This document shows, piece by piece, positions 1-11,675 of a stretch of 64,000 nt of DNA (position 1 is the stretch's first letter; each line of letters opens with the position of its first letter). The DNA lies in NCBI RefSeq assembly GCF_047663525.1, contig NC_092602.1, forward strand, positions 11,963,501 to 12,027,500, written 5' to 3'. Below the pieces are notes generated by a model, which was given only the letters and a program-made list of their open reading frames with translations, searched no databases and was not told the origin of the DNA. This DNA comes from Anas platyrhynchos. Lineage: Eukaryota; Chordata; Aves; Anseriformes; Anatidae. The translations under genes and the position numbers were made by a program.

Positions 1-3000
1 AGCATGCACGCTGCTTTCCTGGTGACCATATAACCAGTGCTGTACCCGGAGCTGTGCAGCTTGCTTTGTAATGCAGATTGCTCTAGCTGGAGGTTGAAAG
101 TACAGCGAAAGCGCTGCAATTGCAAGCTTATTTAATAATGCAAGCAGAGGGCAAATCCCAGGAGCTGTTAAAAATATCAGCACAGAAGCTGTTCTGTTGT
201 CCGTTTTCCTTTGGGACTGTTGTCAGCTCCAGATTTTTTTATTTTTTTTTTTTCCCTCTGGAGCTGTAGATCAGATTTCAGGCAGACAACAGCTCCCTTT
301 TGAGGACAGCAGTGACCTGCTGAAGGAAGGTGGGCACCCCAAGAAACCAGCTGCAGCTCAGGCTGCCCGCGGTACCCAGGTGCTGCAGAGCAAGGCTGGC
401 TGCTGCATTTCTAGCCAGGCAGGGGTGAGGAAAGGTCAAAAAGAATCTCGCCGTTCCCAGTGTCTGTCAGTAAGTAATCATGCAGATAAAAATCTCACCA
501 CTCCCTCAGCCCAACAAAAATTTCTTTCTCCATCTATATATCCATATAACATTACAATACGAGCCTCAGGGCATCTCTTGTCCTTATCTAAACAAAAGTC
601 TTCTCTGAAAACCTTAGTCATGCAAGTTATGGCATGAAATCACCCTTTCAGCAGAAAAATGGTAATTTTGCATCTGGAGTCAAAGGAGGGCTGGCTTGGT
701 GTACAAAGCTATTATTTTTCTCACATCCAATCACCCTTAGTAATTCGGGAGCAACTCACGTATCAGTCTACGAGGGTTTTCATTCAGTGCAGGTATAAAA
801 CCCACTGAAGCTGCACTTGGATTTTTCTTTGGGTCCTGCTGGTGCATCTTATGGAGGGTTAGCCACCTTCTCCTTGGAAGGCTCAAGAAAAATGGCAAAC
901 CCGGGAAATTAAATGGGAATGACCTGCAGATAAATGTAAGCCCATAAGACTTGGTGGTTGTTTTGTGATTAAACTGAGGGTAGCCTGGAGAAAAGCAGGA
1001 GGTTTGAATAGGGCAACATACTGTTGGTGCAGTTTTTGTGGCAGCAATTCCAGGTGTCATGATGGATAACGCATTCAAAGTGTGGGTTCCATGTAATTAT
1101 CAATTGTCACCTTGTCTCTAGGTATGGTGCAGAGCAATGGGTGCATTTCCTGCCTTGTCTGGTACCTCTTCTGCTCCTTGACCCCTGTCATGTCTGGGCC
1201 AGCGCAGAGCATTCTCACAGACCAGGAAGTTGCTGCTTTTTTCTTCTCTGAACACAGGCTATGGGTGAAACTTGCTGTTTCACTTGTATTTGGCAAGGGG
1301 ATCCTGGGTAATTACAATGAGAAATGGGGTCATCTCCCATTTTTGTTATTACCTGCTTGCTGTGCTTGGGAGGACCCAGGCTGGCTTGTTGACACCTTGA
1401 GCCCTCCCCTGGTCTGGAAAGGGTAGAGGTGGGGGAGGAAGCTCTGTGTCCTTCCCCTGGGCACCATTTGTGAGGCCCCTGCACCCCCGGGGCCTCTCCT
1501 GGTGCTGTTGGTGTTGATGGCCTGGGTTTCGAGGTAGGGGAAGGGGTCTCCATTTGGGAAGGGTCTGCGTGTCTCTGGGAGGGCTGCTGTTGCTGCAGCT
1601 AGGTGAGTCCAGCTTTCTGCTGGAAGCAAACTGGTGTGGGAGAATCTCACAAATTCCCCCAATGGGAAAAGCCTGAGTGTCCTTTTTTCATGTAGAGTTA
1701 ACTTGTGCAGTTGACATTGAAAGCAATGCTAAAACAGTCCTTAAAAATAATTACATGTAATGATCCCTTTTTCTGTTTTCCTGCCTTAAAAATAATTTAT
1801 TTGCCCTTCTTGGTTCAGGCACAGTGCAGATCTGAGCCAAGGCTTCCTTTGAATAAGGCAGCGCTCAGCTGGTGGCACCGCACACCCCAGGCAGTGCAAG
1901 TGGCATTTCCAAGGCTCATGTTCCCCTTCCCAACCCTATTGCAGCAAGCAGGCTGTGAGCCCTGTGCCTTGCAGCCCTGTGGGGTGGTGGGACAGGCTGG
2001 CCGGGCTTGCTGTGGGGAGACAGGGGAAGGAAACCTGGCTGGGGAGGAGAAGGAAAGCAGTGCGTGACCTGGGGGGCAAATGTGTGGTGTGCGAGGGCTT
2101 GGCTACTTTTTTCCTTGTCCCAGCTTCAGCAGTGAGCACGGCTTTGTGCAGGAGATCCTACAGCACAGGCTCCTGCTCTGCTCCAGACACATGGTAACTG
2201 GTAAGCTTTGATTTCTTAACTATAGTGTCTCAGTGCAAAACTTCCAGATCATATTTAAAGCGATGCTGATTATTAAGAGCTGCACTCTTTCTTGACATTG
2301 CTGCTACCTTGCTTTTTGCTGTCTTAGGTGAAAAGCAAGCTCTAATAATTTCCCTCTGTTCTTCAGATTTTAAGCGGTATTATGTTATCTGTGCTTTAGC
2401 TTAAATGCTTATATTCCCTGTTGCTGGAGATCTTCTTGCTTTCCCCTTCCTTCTGCCCCCTCAGCCCTATTTAGACAATCCCCAAATGCATGGCTTTTGA
2501 AAGTGCTGTTAATACCTCTCACTCCACTGTTTATGATGCTGGGCAGTGGTGCATTCAGATTATCACAGCACGGGTAAAATAATACCCACTTCTTCGCTTA
2601 CATCCTATTACCGCACCTCAGAGAGCCCTCTCACTTAGATTACTCAGGGGAAATTCAATGACATACAGCCTTTTGATTTGAAATATAAACTGTTGTGCAG
2701 AGATTTAAAAGATACCCTAATTTATTTGGAAACGACCAGGAGTGTGCTGGAACTCTTTTGATTGCCATGCTTTATTAGACCGTGATTTTTTCCATCTAGC
2801 TTCTATTCCCAAAACCTACAGAACGATCGTGATTTACTTTGGACATCTGTTAAATTCTGGGCTGCCTGGGGAACAAAGCAAGGGAGCTGCATTCCTGGTG
2901 GGAATATGGGAGAATAGTGGAACCGGCTGTGTTCTCCCAGCTTTGTGATTCCTCTAGCTTGCATGTTTTTTGCATGTAAATGTGTGCATATCTAGACATG

Positions 3001-5988
3001 TAATGGTAAACTGCTATTATTAAATATATGAAGACCACCTCAAGCCTTTCCCTGAAGAGCAAAGCCTATCAGGTTGTTGCTTTGCTTTTCCCACCCAGAA
3101 CAAATCAGGAGCACGGATGGGAGCAGTGACAGGGTGCTGGGACCTGTTTGGTTCCCCACCCGCTGCTGCTGAGATATTTCTGTTTTCAGCTGTCACTACC
3201 AGTGTATTCTCAGTTCTCCCCTCCACCCCCAGCTGCAACCAGCACTGAGAAGGCTGCCCAATTCTCTCCTAGCAGTTGAAGCAAACCCTGCTGCATTTCT
3301 GCTTCCTCCTGCAGGACAGATTTACTCACTGTGGTTACCCTGTGGTTGCCACACGTTAGTTACATTAAAGGCAACTGCGCCCTAATCTAATGAAACAGAA
3401 ATTCACCAGACGTATAAAAACATTCTGTTGTTCTCCTCTATTCATGAACACTTCCTGTGCTCCCCCTCACTAATTTCGGGAATAAGGTCAGCCTGTTGGA
3501 AGGGAGCTTTCAAAGTCTGTCAGGTTAAAATATATCCACCCTGGTTGGATTGCAGCGGCTGCAGTAACCAGGAGCACGAGGGTGATATTCCTGTTTGAAG
3601 AGCAACGATAGGTATTTGTCTGCAGTAAGAGCCAGTATCTGGGGTTCCTAATTGTTCGAAGGCGTTGCGGAAGGCACACTGAGTCAATAAAGGCTTTACC
3701 TGAGTAAAGGTGACTGAAGTGCTTACATAAAGGTGCTCCAAGGTGCTGATGCCTAATGCCATTAAACAGGGATGGGGATCTGCTGCTTGTCTGTTTGCAC
3801 CTGAAGAACAAACTCTAACCTGAATAGGGGTTTTGGAAAAAGCTGTTCAAGACAACTTCCAAGTGCAGTAAAACATTAATCCTCACAAAGTGTCTAAGTA
3901 GCAGCAAATGTTTAGACACCTTTCAGGCACAAAGCAAGCGGTCTTGTGTAGCAGCAACAGGAGACTTGAAATAGGCTGTTCTGCTTTGGGGGTTATAAAT
4001 TATTGTCATAATAGGAAGTTTAAGAGCACATAGGGCAGGAAGAGAATTCCCTTCAGGCTTGTAACGTTGCAAGTGGAAGGATTGTGAGTGCAGGAGCCTT
4101 CACATCGCTGCGGGAGCAGGAGCAGGGCGTGCTGACTCCCTTCCATTGCTCTAACTCCCCATAGCTACTTCACTCTCTTGAGTCATATCATTTTATATCT
4201 GGACTTCAGCATAACGTTTAGTCAGAGATGACAGCAACAGAACTACTTCATGAGTCATCTCCTTAATCCTGCTCCAGACAGAGGGCTCTTCCTTTCTGCT
4301 AGTCAGTCTGTTAGCTCCAAGCTCCACTACATTGCTGTTAGGTGCGTTTAGTTGTTTTTTCCCCAGTCCAAATTAGTGTTTTTTGTTTTTGTTTTTCTTT
4401 TTCTTCTGTGATTTTGATTATTGTGGCAGAGGCATTATCAACCACTGTGAGGTCTTTCTGCCTCTGCAGGTTAGCCCTAGCTCGTGCCCTACTCAAGCAC
4501 ATTGCTTCTAGTCCTAAAGGGAAAACTGTCCAGGAGGTTTCCCATGAAGAAGCTGATCTAATCCATTTGAGCTGGTAAAAGACTTCTGTGAACTTTGAAA
4601 TGTGCTGAACTGTGTCTTACAAATAATGCATGGTCTGTTGCTTTTATACCAGGGCAATAACAATTTAAAGTCAGAACGTTATCTGGAGGTCTGTAGGACT
4701 GTGACCCAAGAGAAGCTGCTGGAGCTGTGTGAAATTTCTATAATGAAATCCCATACCCTGCGAGATACCCCAGGCTTTGCTGCCAGCCTGAAACCTGAGT
4801 GAGGGTTACGGAGGTCTATGAAACTTTCAGGAGAACCACGGCCAGTTTTTTGTTTCAGCTGAGCTTTGCAGCGGTGCCATAGGTTCATTTAAATGCTGAA
4901 TATGTGGAAATGAGCTCCTTTCCTTCCATGGGAATGTTAATTTAGTACACTTTGTTTAGCTGCGATAGCAACACAGTTTTTGGAAGTGTTTTGTGTGCAT
5001 TAGTCATCAATATCTGAGTGATGTTTCTATTGTGCTCATCTGCCAGTGGTCCTAAAAAGCAGCAGCAATTCATCTATTCCAGCTGGGACAAGAAAGACTG
5101 ACAAACTGCAGTGCTGCATTAAAAAGTGACTAAAAATGGCATCAGAAGGCACATGTATTGTAGTTTCGTGACTGCGGCAGTTAGGGACTGAACTCCTAGC
5201 ATGCAGCAGCATTTGGGATTACCACCATGGGCTGTCCCCTTCCATCCCACAGGATGACTCAGTCAGAAGCCTGCTCTCCTGCAGCCTGCAGGGAGGACCA
5301 GCCTGCAGCAGTTGTACTGCCCGGTGTAGTGCTGGTCTCACGGACAGCCTGGGGCCAGGATGGTGATCCTCTGTGTAGCTGTTGAGTTGGTGCCTGCTGT
5401 ACCGACTGCTCGCAGGCTCAGCTGAGGAGTGAGGTTAACACCAGGAGGAAGGTGAGATCGTGACTGAGGTCCCCAGCTGGAACCTGGTGAGTCTGGGTTT
5501 GGCTTCTGCTGTCACCTCCTTGCCTGACCCTGTGCTCAAGGCTGTACCAGGGCTCTGGTTCCCATCTGCGGGATAGAAATATTTATCCATCCGCCTACCC
5601 TTTGTTTCTCTACCAAAATGCGTGAGGAGAGAGAGGTATTCCATCAATGAAATATATGAGAAAGATAACTTCAGCTGAATAAAACTAGTTCGTGTCTCTC
5701 TTCCAGAGACTGAAGTGAAACTGCTAGGTGTAAACTCCTTCTCTGGACTGTTTTGGTTAAAGTTCATCTTTGTGAATCCTGCTTTTTCTACCTGTATTTA
5801 CACAGAGTGCCCTGTCCACCAGGATTTTGGATATTATTGCATTTTTGCCATGTGTCTTCAAGGCAGTCGCCCTGGGGAGGGGCAGTGTTCTTCCCCACTG
5901 CAGTCTGGCCTGCCCAGGACTGCTCCACTGGTGCCTGTGCTGCTGATACTGCCAAGCGCCTGCTCACAGCTAAGCTGGTACCTGTAAC
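1..5988. other. Unique noncoding sequence, no gene recognised
   Basis: Seen: no repeat family I recognise, apart from a short T-rich tract near 235-253 (seven T, an A, then twelve T) and the T-rich run at 4379-4407. Open frames here are at most about 146 codons (197-637 plus) and show no family resemblance; the overlapping frames at 1075-1662 on both strands have the compositional look of shadows. Inference: intergenic or intronic DNA. A short exon could be missed by eye. The region is moderately AT-rich, with ordinary CpG depletion. Confidence 0.6.
4379..4407. repeat. T-rich low-complexity tract
   Basis: A run made almost entirely of T with single G or C interruptions, of the TTTTTG/TTTTTC type. 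It is a simple low-complexity tract. It could serve as a polypyrimidine tract on the plus strand, but no convincing AG plus exon follows it. Confidence 0.6.
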
Positions 5989-6046
5989 TTGTCAGAGGGA
6001 AACAACGAATTAGATATTTGTCAGAGGGAAATGAGGAATTAGATTC
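5989..6046. repeat. Tandem duplication, period 29 bp, two copies
   Basis: Two adjacent copies, 5989-6017 and 6018-6046, both begin TTGTCAGAGGGAA and both contain GAATTAGAT. They differ at only a few positions, mainly in the middle (ACAACG versus ATGAGG). The sequence directly before and after does not continue the pattern, so this is a single local duplication and not part of a longer minisatellite. It is probably replication slippage; no function is implied. Confidence 0.8.
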
Positions 6047-6458
6047 TTCAGAACAATGATGCTCTGCATCTCTCCCAGCAAGGTTTGCCCTAGCTTTCTG
6101 CTCCATCGTGAGCTCCTCCAGCTTATGAGGAGGGGGATTGAGACTGGAAGGTTTTAAGGTCAGCACCATCTATTCAGAGGAAGAATAGAAGGCCTGACCT
6201 TTTTCAAATGGTAAGCTTTGTCAGTCTTCCCATTGGGATTTTTCCCCAGGTGACTGCTTAAATGTCACTTGTGGTAAACTAGGGGATGGGAACCATTATG
6301 AACTTCCTCTTTTTCTTCTTAAGGCAACACTGAGAGCTCCTAATGGGGTTAGATGTCTTTCTAAAGTTGGAAACATACCAGAGATGGGAATATAAAAGCA
6401 TTTTTCTTATGTCTGTTTTGTAAAAATCATAGTTCTTGATGTCTGTCTTTAGCAATGC

Positions 6459-6485
6459 AATAAATAAATAAATAAATAAATAAAT
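6459..6485. repeat. (AATA)n tetranucleotide microsatellite
   Basis: About six and a half uninterrupted AATA/TAAA units. Pure tetranucleotide tracts of this length are usually polymorphic. Read on the minus strand it is (TATT)n. No poly(A)-tailed retroelement body is visible next to it. Confidence 0.9.
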
Positions 6486-9400
6486 CTGTATAGCTACAAT
6501 TAACACTCCAGCAATAACTCAGTGGCATACATTCCTTGTGTTTATTGATTAGCGAACAAGCCCCCTGGGGTTTACATTGCTTCCAACACGTTCGGTTCCA
6601 GCTGAATACCTGCAGTGTGCATTGATCTAAGCGTGTGATTTCTCCTAAATATCAGCCGTCCTGTCCTATTGCGTTGCAGCTGTATGTGTTTTTGTAGCTG
6701 TGCAAAACCAAGTGGCTGAAAATGAAAAATCACCATGTGAAAAATGAAAGGGCACATGTTCCCATCTCTGCTGCTATCCATGAGCCCCGTCTGTCACACT
6801 GAGGTCACACCTGCATAATTCACTTCTCTTCAACAGAGCGACTCCTGATTTATATTTGCATGTGTGGGAAGAAACTCGAGTCCCTGAGGGGCTAGGGCAG
6901 CTCAGTGTTTCAAAGAATTGGGTCCCCGCTGCAGAAAAGGACCAGATACCAAAGTTCAAAGTCAATGGATGCTTATTTCTTTACAGCTTTTGTTTTCTTT
7001 GTGAACACGCACTACAGATCATTGCACAGGCATTTCCAGTATAGGTGTGGCTGCAGTAATTACTGCTTATTCTTTTGAAAGAACCTGCACTTACAAAACA
7101 GAGAAGGATGTGAAAGCAGATGAACATGCTGTCTAAAAGGACTCAGTGACCAGCTGAAGTTCGAAGGTTAGGAGCAGCAGGATGAGTTCCTTGGCAAGCC
7201 AAGGGCTTCAGCACGTGCTGTGTGTGGTGGATTATAGGAAGGTGGAGGTGCCGGCTCGAAGCACCTGGCTGTGGCTCGGTGTGCTGCACAAGCTTGGTGT
7301 CCCTGCTGAAGGGACTGCACACAGTGGGGATGGAGGCAAAGAAGGAGGAAGGCTGCAGGAAGAGTGGTGCTAGAGCTGGAGGAGTAATGAGCTGGCTTTG
7401 TTTCAGCTCGTCAGCCTCTAATCTGCTTTAAAGCTGCTGCTGAAGTACGCAGTAGTGTGTGGTGTGGAGGTTGGAGATGCAGGTTTCCAAACCAGTGCCA
7501 GGTGCAGGCTAATTCTGTTGTGCTGTTCCTAGCTGTGCAATAGAAAAGCACGGGCTGCGTGTGGAAGAGTGAGAAGAGGCTGATAGGCAAATTAGGGAGC
7601 ATTAATGCAGCAGTAATGGGGAATGCTGTCCCGCAGCTGTGTTGTGTTGGCTGTAACCAAGCATGAAGATGCCCAGTGAACGGTGCTGCCTCTGCTTTCA
7701 CCTGCCGGTGCCTCACCTCAAGCTTGCTAGATGGGGTTGTGCTGTGAGGGCTCTTGCTGCTGCTCATTTCTTCAAGGCTTTCTTGTTTTTTTTTTCCCAG
7801 CTTTGGGACTATGCTCCCAACTCAACTTTTCAACAACTTCAGAAACAACATCTCTCTCCTGTACTCTTGGAGGCATGGTCACACCGTGACTGCTTCTGCA
7901 AAAACCTGAAGTGCATCTTCCTAAAGTGCAATCTTCCTTTACCTTGTGCCGATATTTAATGAATCTATTACAGCAGCAATAGCAAAGAAGGCTGTGGCAG
8001 GCCTGCAGATGATGTGAGGTTGTGTCACTGTTGGTAAAAGACAGGGCCAAGGTTTTGGTAGCAAGAGGCTCAGACGCAGAAAAGGAGGAGGGTTTCACCC
8101 TGAGCTTGGTCAGCCCTGCTCGCCCAGAGCACTCCCAGCTGCTGCTTTGGATTGCAGAGTAAGGAGCTGTCTCCGAGGTTCATTAGGCCTTCGCCTATTA
8201 AGGGCTTTAAAAACTGGGGTCAGGACCTTGAAACAGATCTGCAGCCTGTGAGGGAGCAGAGCATGTGCGCTATCTGTGCAGCGAGGGGAGCGGTTTTGGT
8301 TCAGCTCCAAGTGGATCAGTGCCTGCAGCACGAAGCCACCTGGAATTAATTGAAAGCACTGGTGGCCACTCGGAGCCGAGAGGCAGAAGCCGGCAGAGAC
8401 TGGGAACAAACTGCCCTTAGCCCCTGGTTGCGCTGGTGGAGGCGCGTGTGGGAGGTTTGCTCTGACGCTTCCCACGCTGTGTGCGCTTCGTGAACTTTAT
8501 TTCCAGCGCTGTCAAGACAAAGTCTGTCGTTGTAATTACAGACGGGTTTTCTTCTCTTGGAAGAAGGCTGCACATTTATTTTCGCTCAGGCCATGCTGTC
8601 CCCAACGAGTTGCTGCTAGGAACCAAAACAGCTTCTGAAATCCAAATGCTCCTTTTCTCTCTCCTCTGTTTCCCCACGTCTGCCCACAGGCTGTGTGTAT
8701 GGCACATACAGGCTCCGTTCCTCAGCCCCCTGGAGGTGGAGCCCACCAAAAAACAGTCATGGGCTTGGCAAGAAGGATTTCAGGGGGGATTCCCAATGTC
8801 ATTACGAAGATGTCTGTATCCAAGTGTTCTTTGCTTCCTTGCTATTCTGTGGCTGATGAATATAAATATACCTAGTAGAAAGAAAGCTGGTTCACAACTG
8901 ATGGCTTTTGGTGGTCCTCTAAGGAAGGCCGCGTGCTCAATGATATCTTAGCATGTGGAACAAAACTAGGATGCTCTGGGTGCTAGTGCAGTCCAGACGA
9001 ATTACCCAAGTGTTCTGTAGTTTATTTAAAGTACAACTAAGATCGATACATCCCAAGGCGGAGTTTTGTTGGCCTCAGAATCACAAGGAGTTGAGGGACC
9101 TCCTGCTCCTGGGGAGGCACGGCTGGAAACCAGACGGGACTGTCAGCTGCAGCTTTGAGGAGCTGCAGGTTGTGCTGGAGAAAGGACCGCTCGGTTAGCG
9201 GGTCAGAGTTGCTTGCATGCTGGTGAATTAGAAAGAGGTTAAGAATAAGGAATGATGTGTGCTCAGCTGTGGCTCCCACTGTGTTTGCCTGCCTTGGTGA
9301 GAGTGGGTGTTAGGGCAAAGCAGGGTTTGTCATGCAAGTGGCTGGTGAAAGAGGGACCTTGGTTCCCCCAGCAGGCACAGGCAGTTTATTCTGTCCCAGC

Positions 9401-11280
9401 TCTCTAGTTCACCTCCTCTCCTGACTTCTACCAGGCCACGCAGTTCCTGCAGAGCCTCAGTTCACCTTTTCCCTGCACAGCTGGCCCTTTCCTCTTTGCC
9501 CCTTGCCTTTGGCTAAACCTCCCCATGCCCCTGAGCTCTGCCCAGGCACAGGACACCTCTCAGCCCGGGCACAGCCGTTTCCCTGGAGCAGTGCTGGGGC
9601 TCCTGGCTGGGGCAGTGCAGGCTGTTCCCTGTGCAGTGTGATGATGGCTGGCTGAGAACTGGAACCGCAGCTCATACATACGCAGACAGAGCTGCTGGAC
9701 CAGTAATTCCTCTGTCTCCTTTTCTGTCTATAAGTCATAGCTCGAAACTGAATCTCAGAAAAAGGAAGGTCCAAGAAGTAGGGTAAGGATTTGGGATTTT
9801 TCTCCTGTTTTGAGTTGTTCCACTCAGGTGCGTGGCTCTTTTCAGCACAGAGGAAGAAGGGGCTATGTTCTTCAAGGGGAAATTCCAGTTTGGGGTAATG
9901 CAAATGAAAACACTGTGTGTCCTTTTTCATTCAAATTACAAACAAAAAATTTGTGATACGAGTCATGAGCAAAGGCAGAACAGAGCCTAGAGTCTTTAAT
10001 CTTTAAAATCTATTTTACATGATTAAAAGGATCCTGCCTAGAGAAAAGCAAGACTGGCTATTTATATCTCCATTCTTCTCCCCCCACCTTTTTTCCTCGG
10101 AAAGTACTGCAGAGTCTTTCACATCTGAAAGACCACGGCTGGCTGCCATTAATTTTAATGCTAAATCCTCATCAGCATTTCAAAACATTATGAAAATGTC
10201 TAAGAAACTGTCTTCTAGTAGCTTGAAAATATCGCAGGCAGCAACCTAAATAATACTGTAAGTGCCCTGGTAAGTACAAGAGCACATGCTGGAAAGGAAA
10301 AGAAAAATAAAAGGCTTTAGACCACCAAGCAAACATCAGTTCCACAAAGCAGGCATAAATGGATTGCAGGGTTTCATGGATGCTGAGAGTTTGAATTACT
10401 GACTGAGCTACAACTCACTTAGAGAAAACGTGGCTTTCTTTTTTTAGAGAATGCATCAAATATTGAATGCTACTGTTTGCTGTGCAATCTGCTGTGTGGA
10501 CAAGTACATAAATAACCTTACATGTAAGGTCCTGTTTGGGCCAGTAAATGAAATTAAAGGAATGGAATATGTCAAAGAACCTAATATTAGTGCTCTATTA
10601 TGCTGCATTGGCAAAGATGATAGATGCCAATTAAATTGAAATCAATGGTCATGGGTTAAACAAATGATGACTGACCAAAGCACTCCTTAGCAAAGCAGTA
10701 AACCTGTTCCCAAACTGCAATGCATGTTTCTTACAGTCCTGCTTAAAATTAAGCCTGTGCTTAAGTCGTTTCCCGTTTAGGGAAGGGCTGGAACGTGCAC
10801 TTGGGGTTTAGTTTTTAATTGGGAGTATCCATGCTTACCTAGTTCTGTGTGGATAGGATTCATAGAGACAGCTCTGCGTATGCCAAATTTCGCTGGGGTT
10901 TCAGGACATGCTATTGCTGTATCATTCTCGTTTATATTTATAGTGCTCCAGCCAGCCTGGGGAACTATATAAGGATTTCAAAATCTCAAGCTATTTCTGC
11001 TCGCTTTGGTGATGCGTTCCCGAAGCTCTGCCCTTCAGTGGGATGGCAGGGGAGCAGCAGGGAGTGGTCCTTCTCCCTTGGTAGTAAGTGGGGTGCTGCC
11101 AGCCGGGGATGACTACCCGTACTGTTAGCTTTGCAGTAGGGATTCATTTTGTTTTGCCTTGACAGATATATATTTTTAATAATGCGAAGTCTTTCTGCTT
11201 TTCTAAGAATTCAAGCATTTTTATTTTTACCCTTTTCTTTTTGAGAGAGATCTGGAAACCTCTAGCCCTATTTAAAACTG
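6486..11280. other. Unique noncoding sequence, no gene recognised
   Basis: No repeat family or gene is recognisable. The longest open frames (8481-8951 plus, 156 codons; 9457-9930 minus, 157 codons) have no signal peptide, domain motif or biased composition I can link to a protein family. A polypyrimidine tract ending in CCCAG at about 7786-7800 resembles a splice acceptor but is not followed by a recognisable exon. The stretch 10000-10700 is AT-rich. Confidence 0.6.
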
Positions 11281-11343
11281 TTTTTTTGTTTTTTTGTTTG
11301 TTTGTTTGTTTGTTTGTTTTTGTTTGTTTTTTTTTTTAAAAAA
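11281..11343. repeat. (TTTG)n microsatellite ending in T11A6
   Basis: T-rich tract whose core is about five perfect TTTG units (roughly 11296-11319), flanked by longer T runs with single G interruptions. It ends in eleven T followed by six A, a small self-complementary junction. Typical tetranucleotide slippage product; no transposon body is attached. Confidence 0.9.
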
Positions 11344-11658
11344 GTTTTAAAAGAAATTTTCCAAGGAGGGAGGGGAATGTTTACTGATTTTTCCCAGTTC
11401 TTGCAGGAAGTGGAACCAAGAACTCTCTCCAAGAAAAAGCAGTCAAAAATCTCTGCTTTTTTTGGGAAATCCTAGATTTCTGGGGAAAAGGTGCAGAAGG
11501 CAAAAGCGATGGCAGAGACGGGAAACTTTCATCAGCCCCTGTGCAGCTTTTTTTCTTTTTGATTAAATACCAGTTTTAAGTATCATCAACAATGTGAATT
11601 CTGAAGACTACATGAGAATGCACTTGAGGTTAGAAAGCTTGTCTTTTATTCAGGTATT

Positions 11659-11675
11659 AAAAAAAAAAAAAAAAA
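11659..11675. repeat. Poly(A) run, 17 bases
   Basis: Uninterrupted A17 on the plus strand. No retroposed gene body is recognisable upstream, and there is no evident target-site duplication, so I do not call a processed pseudogene. It is one of only four A runs of 13 or more in the window. Confidence 0.9.
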
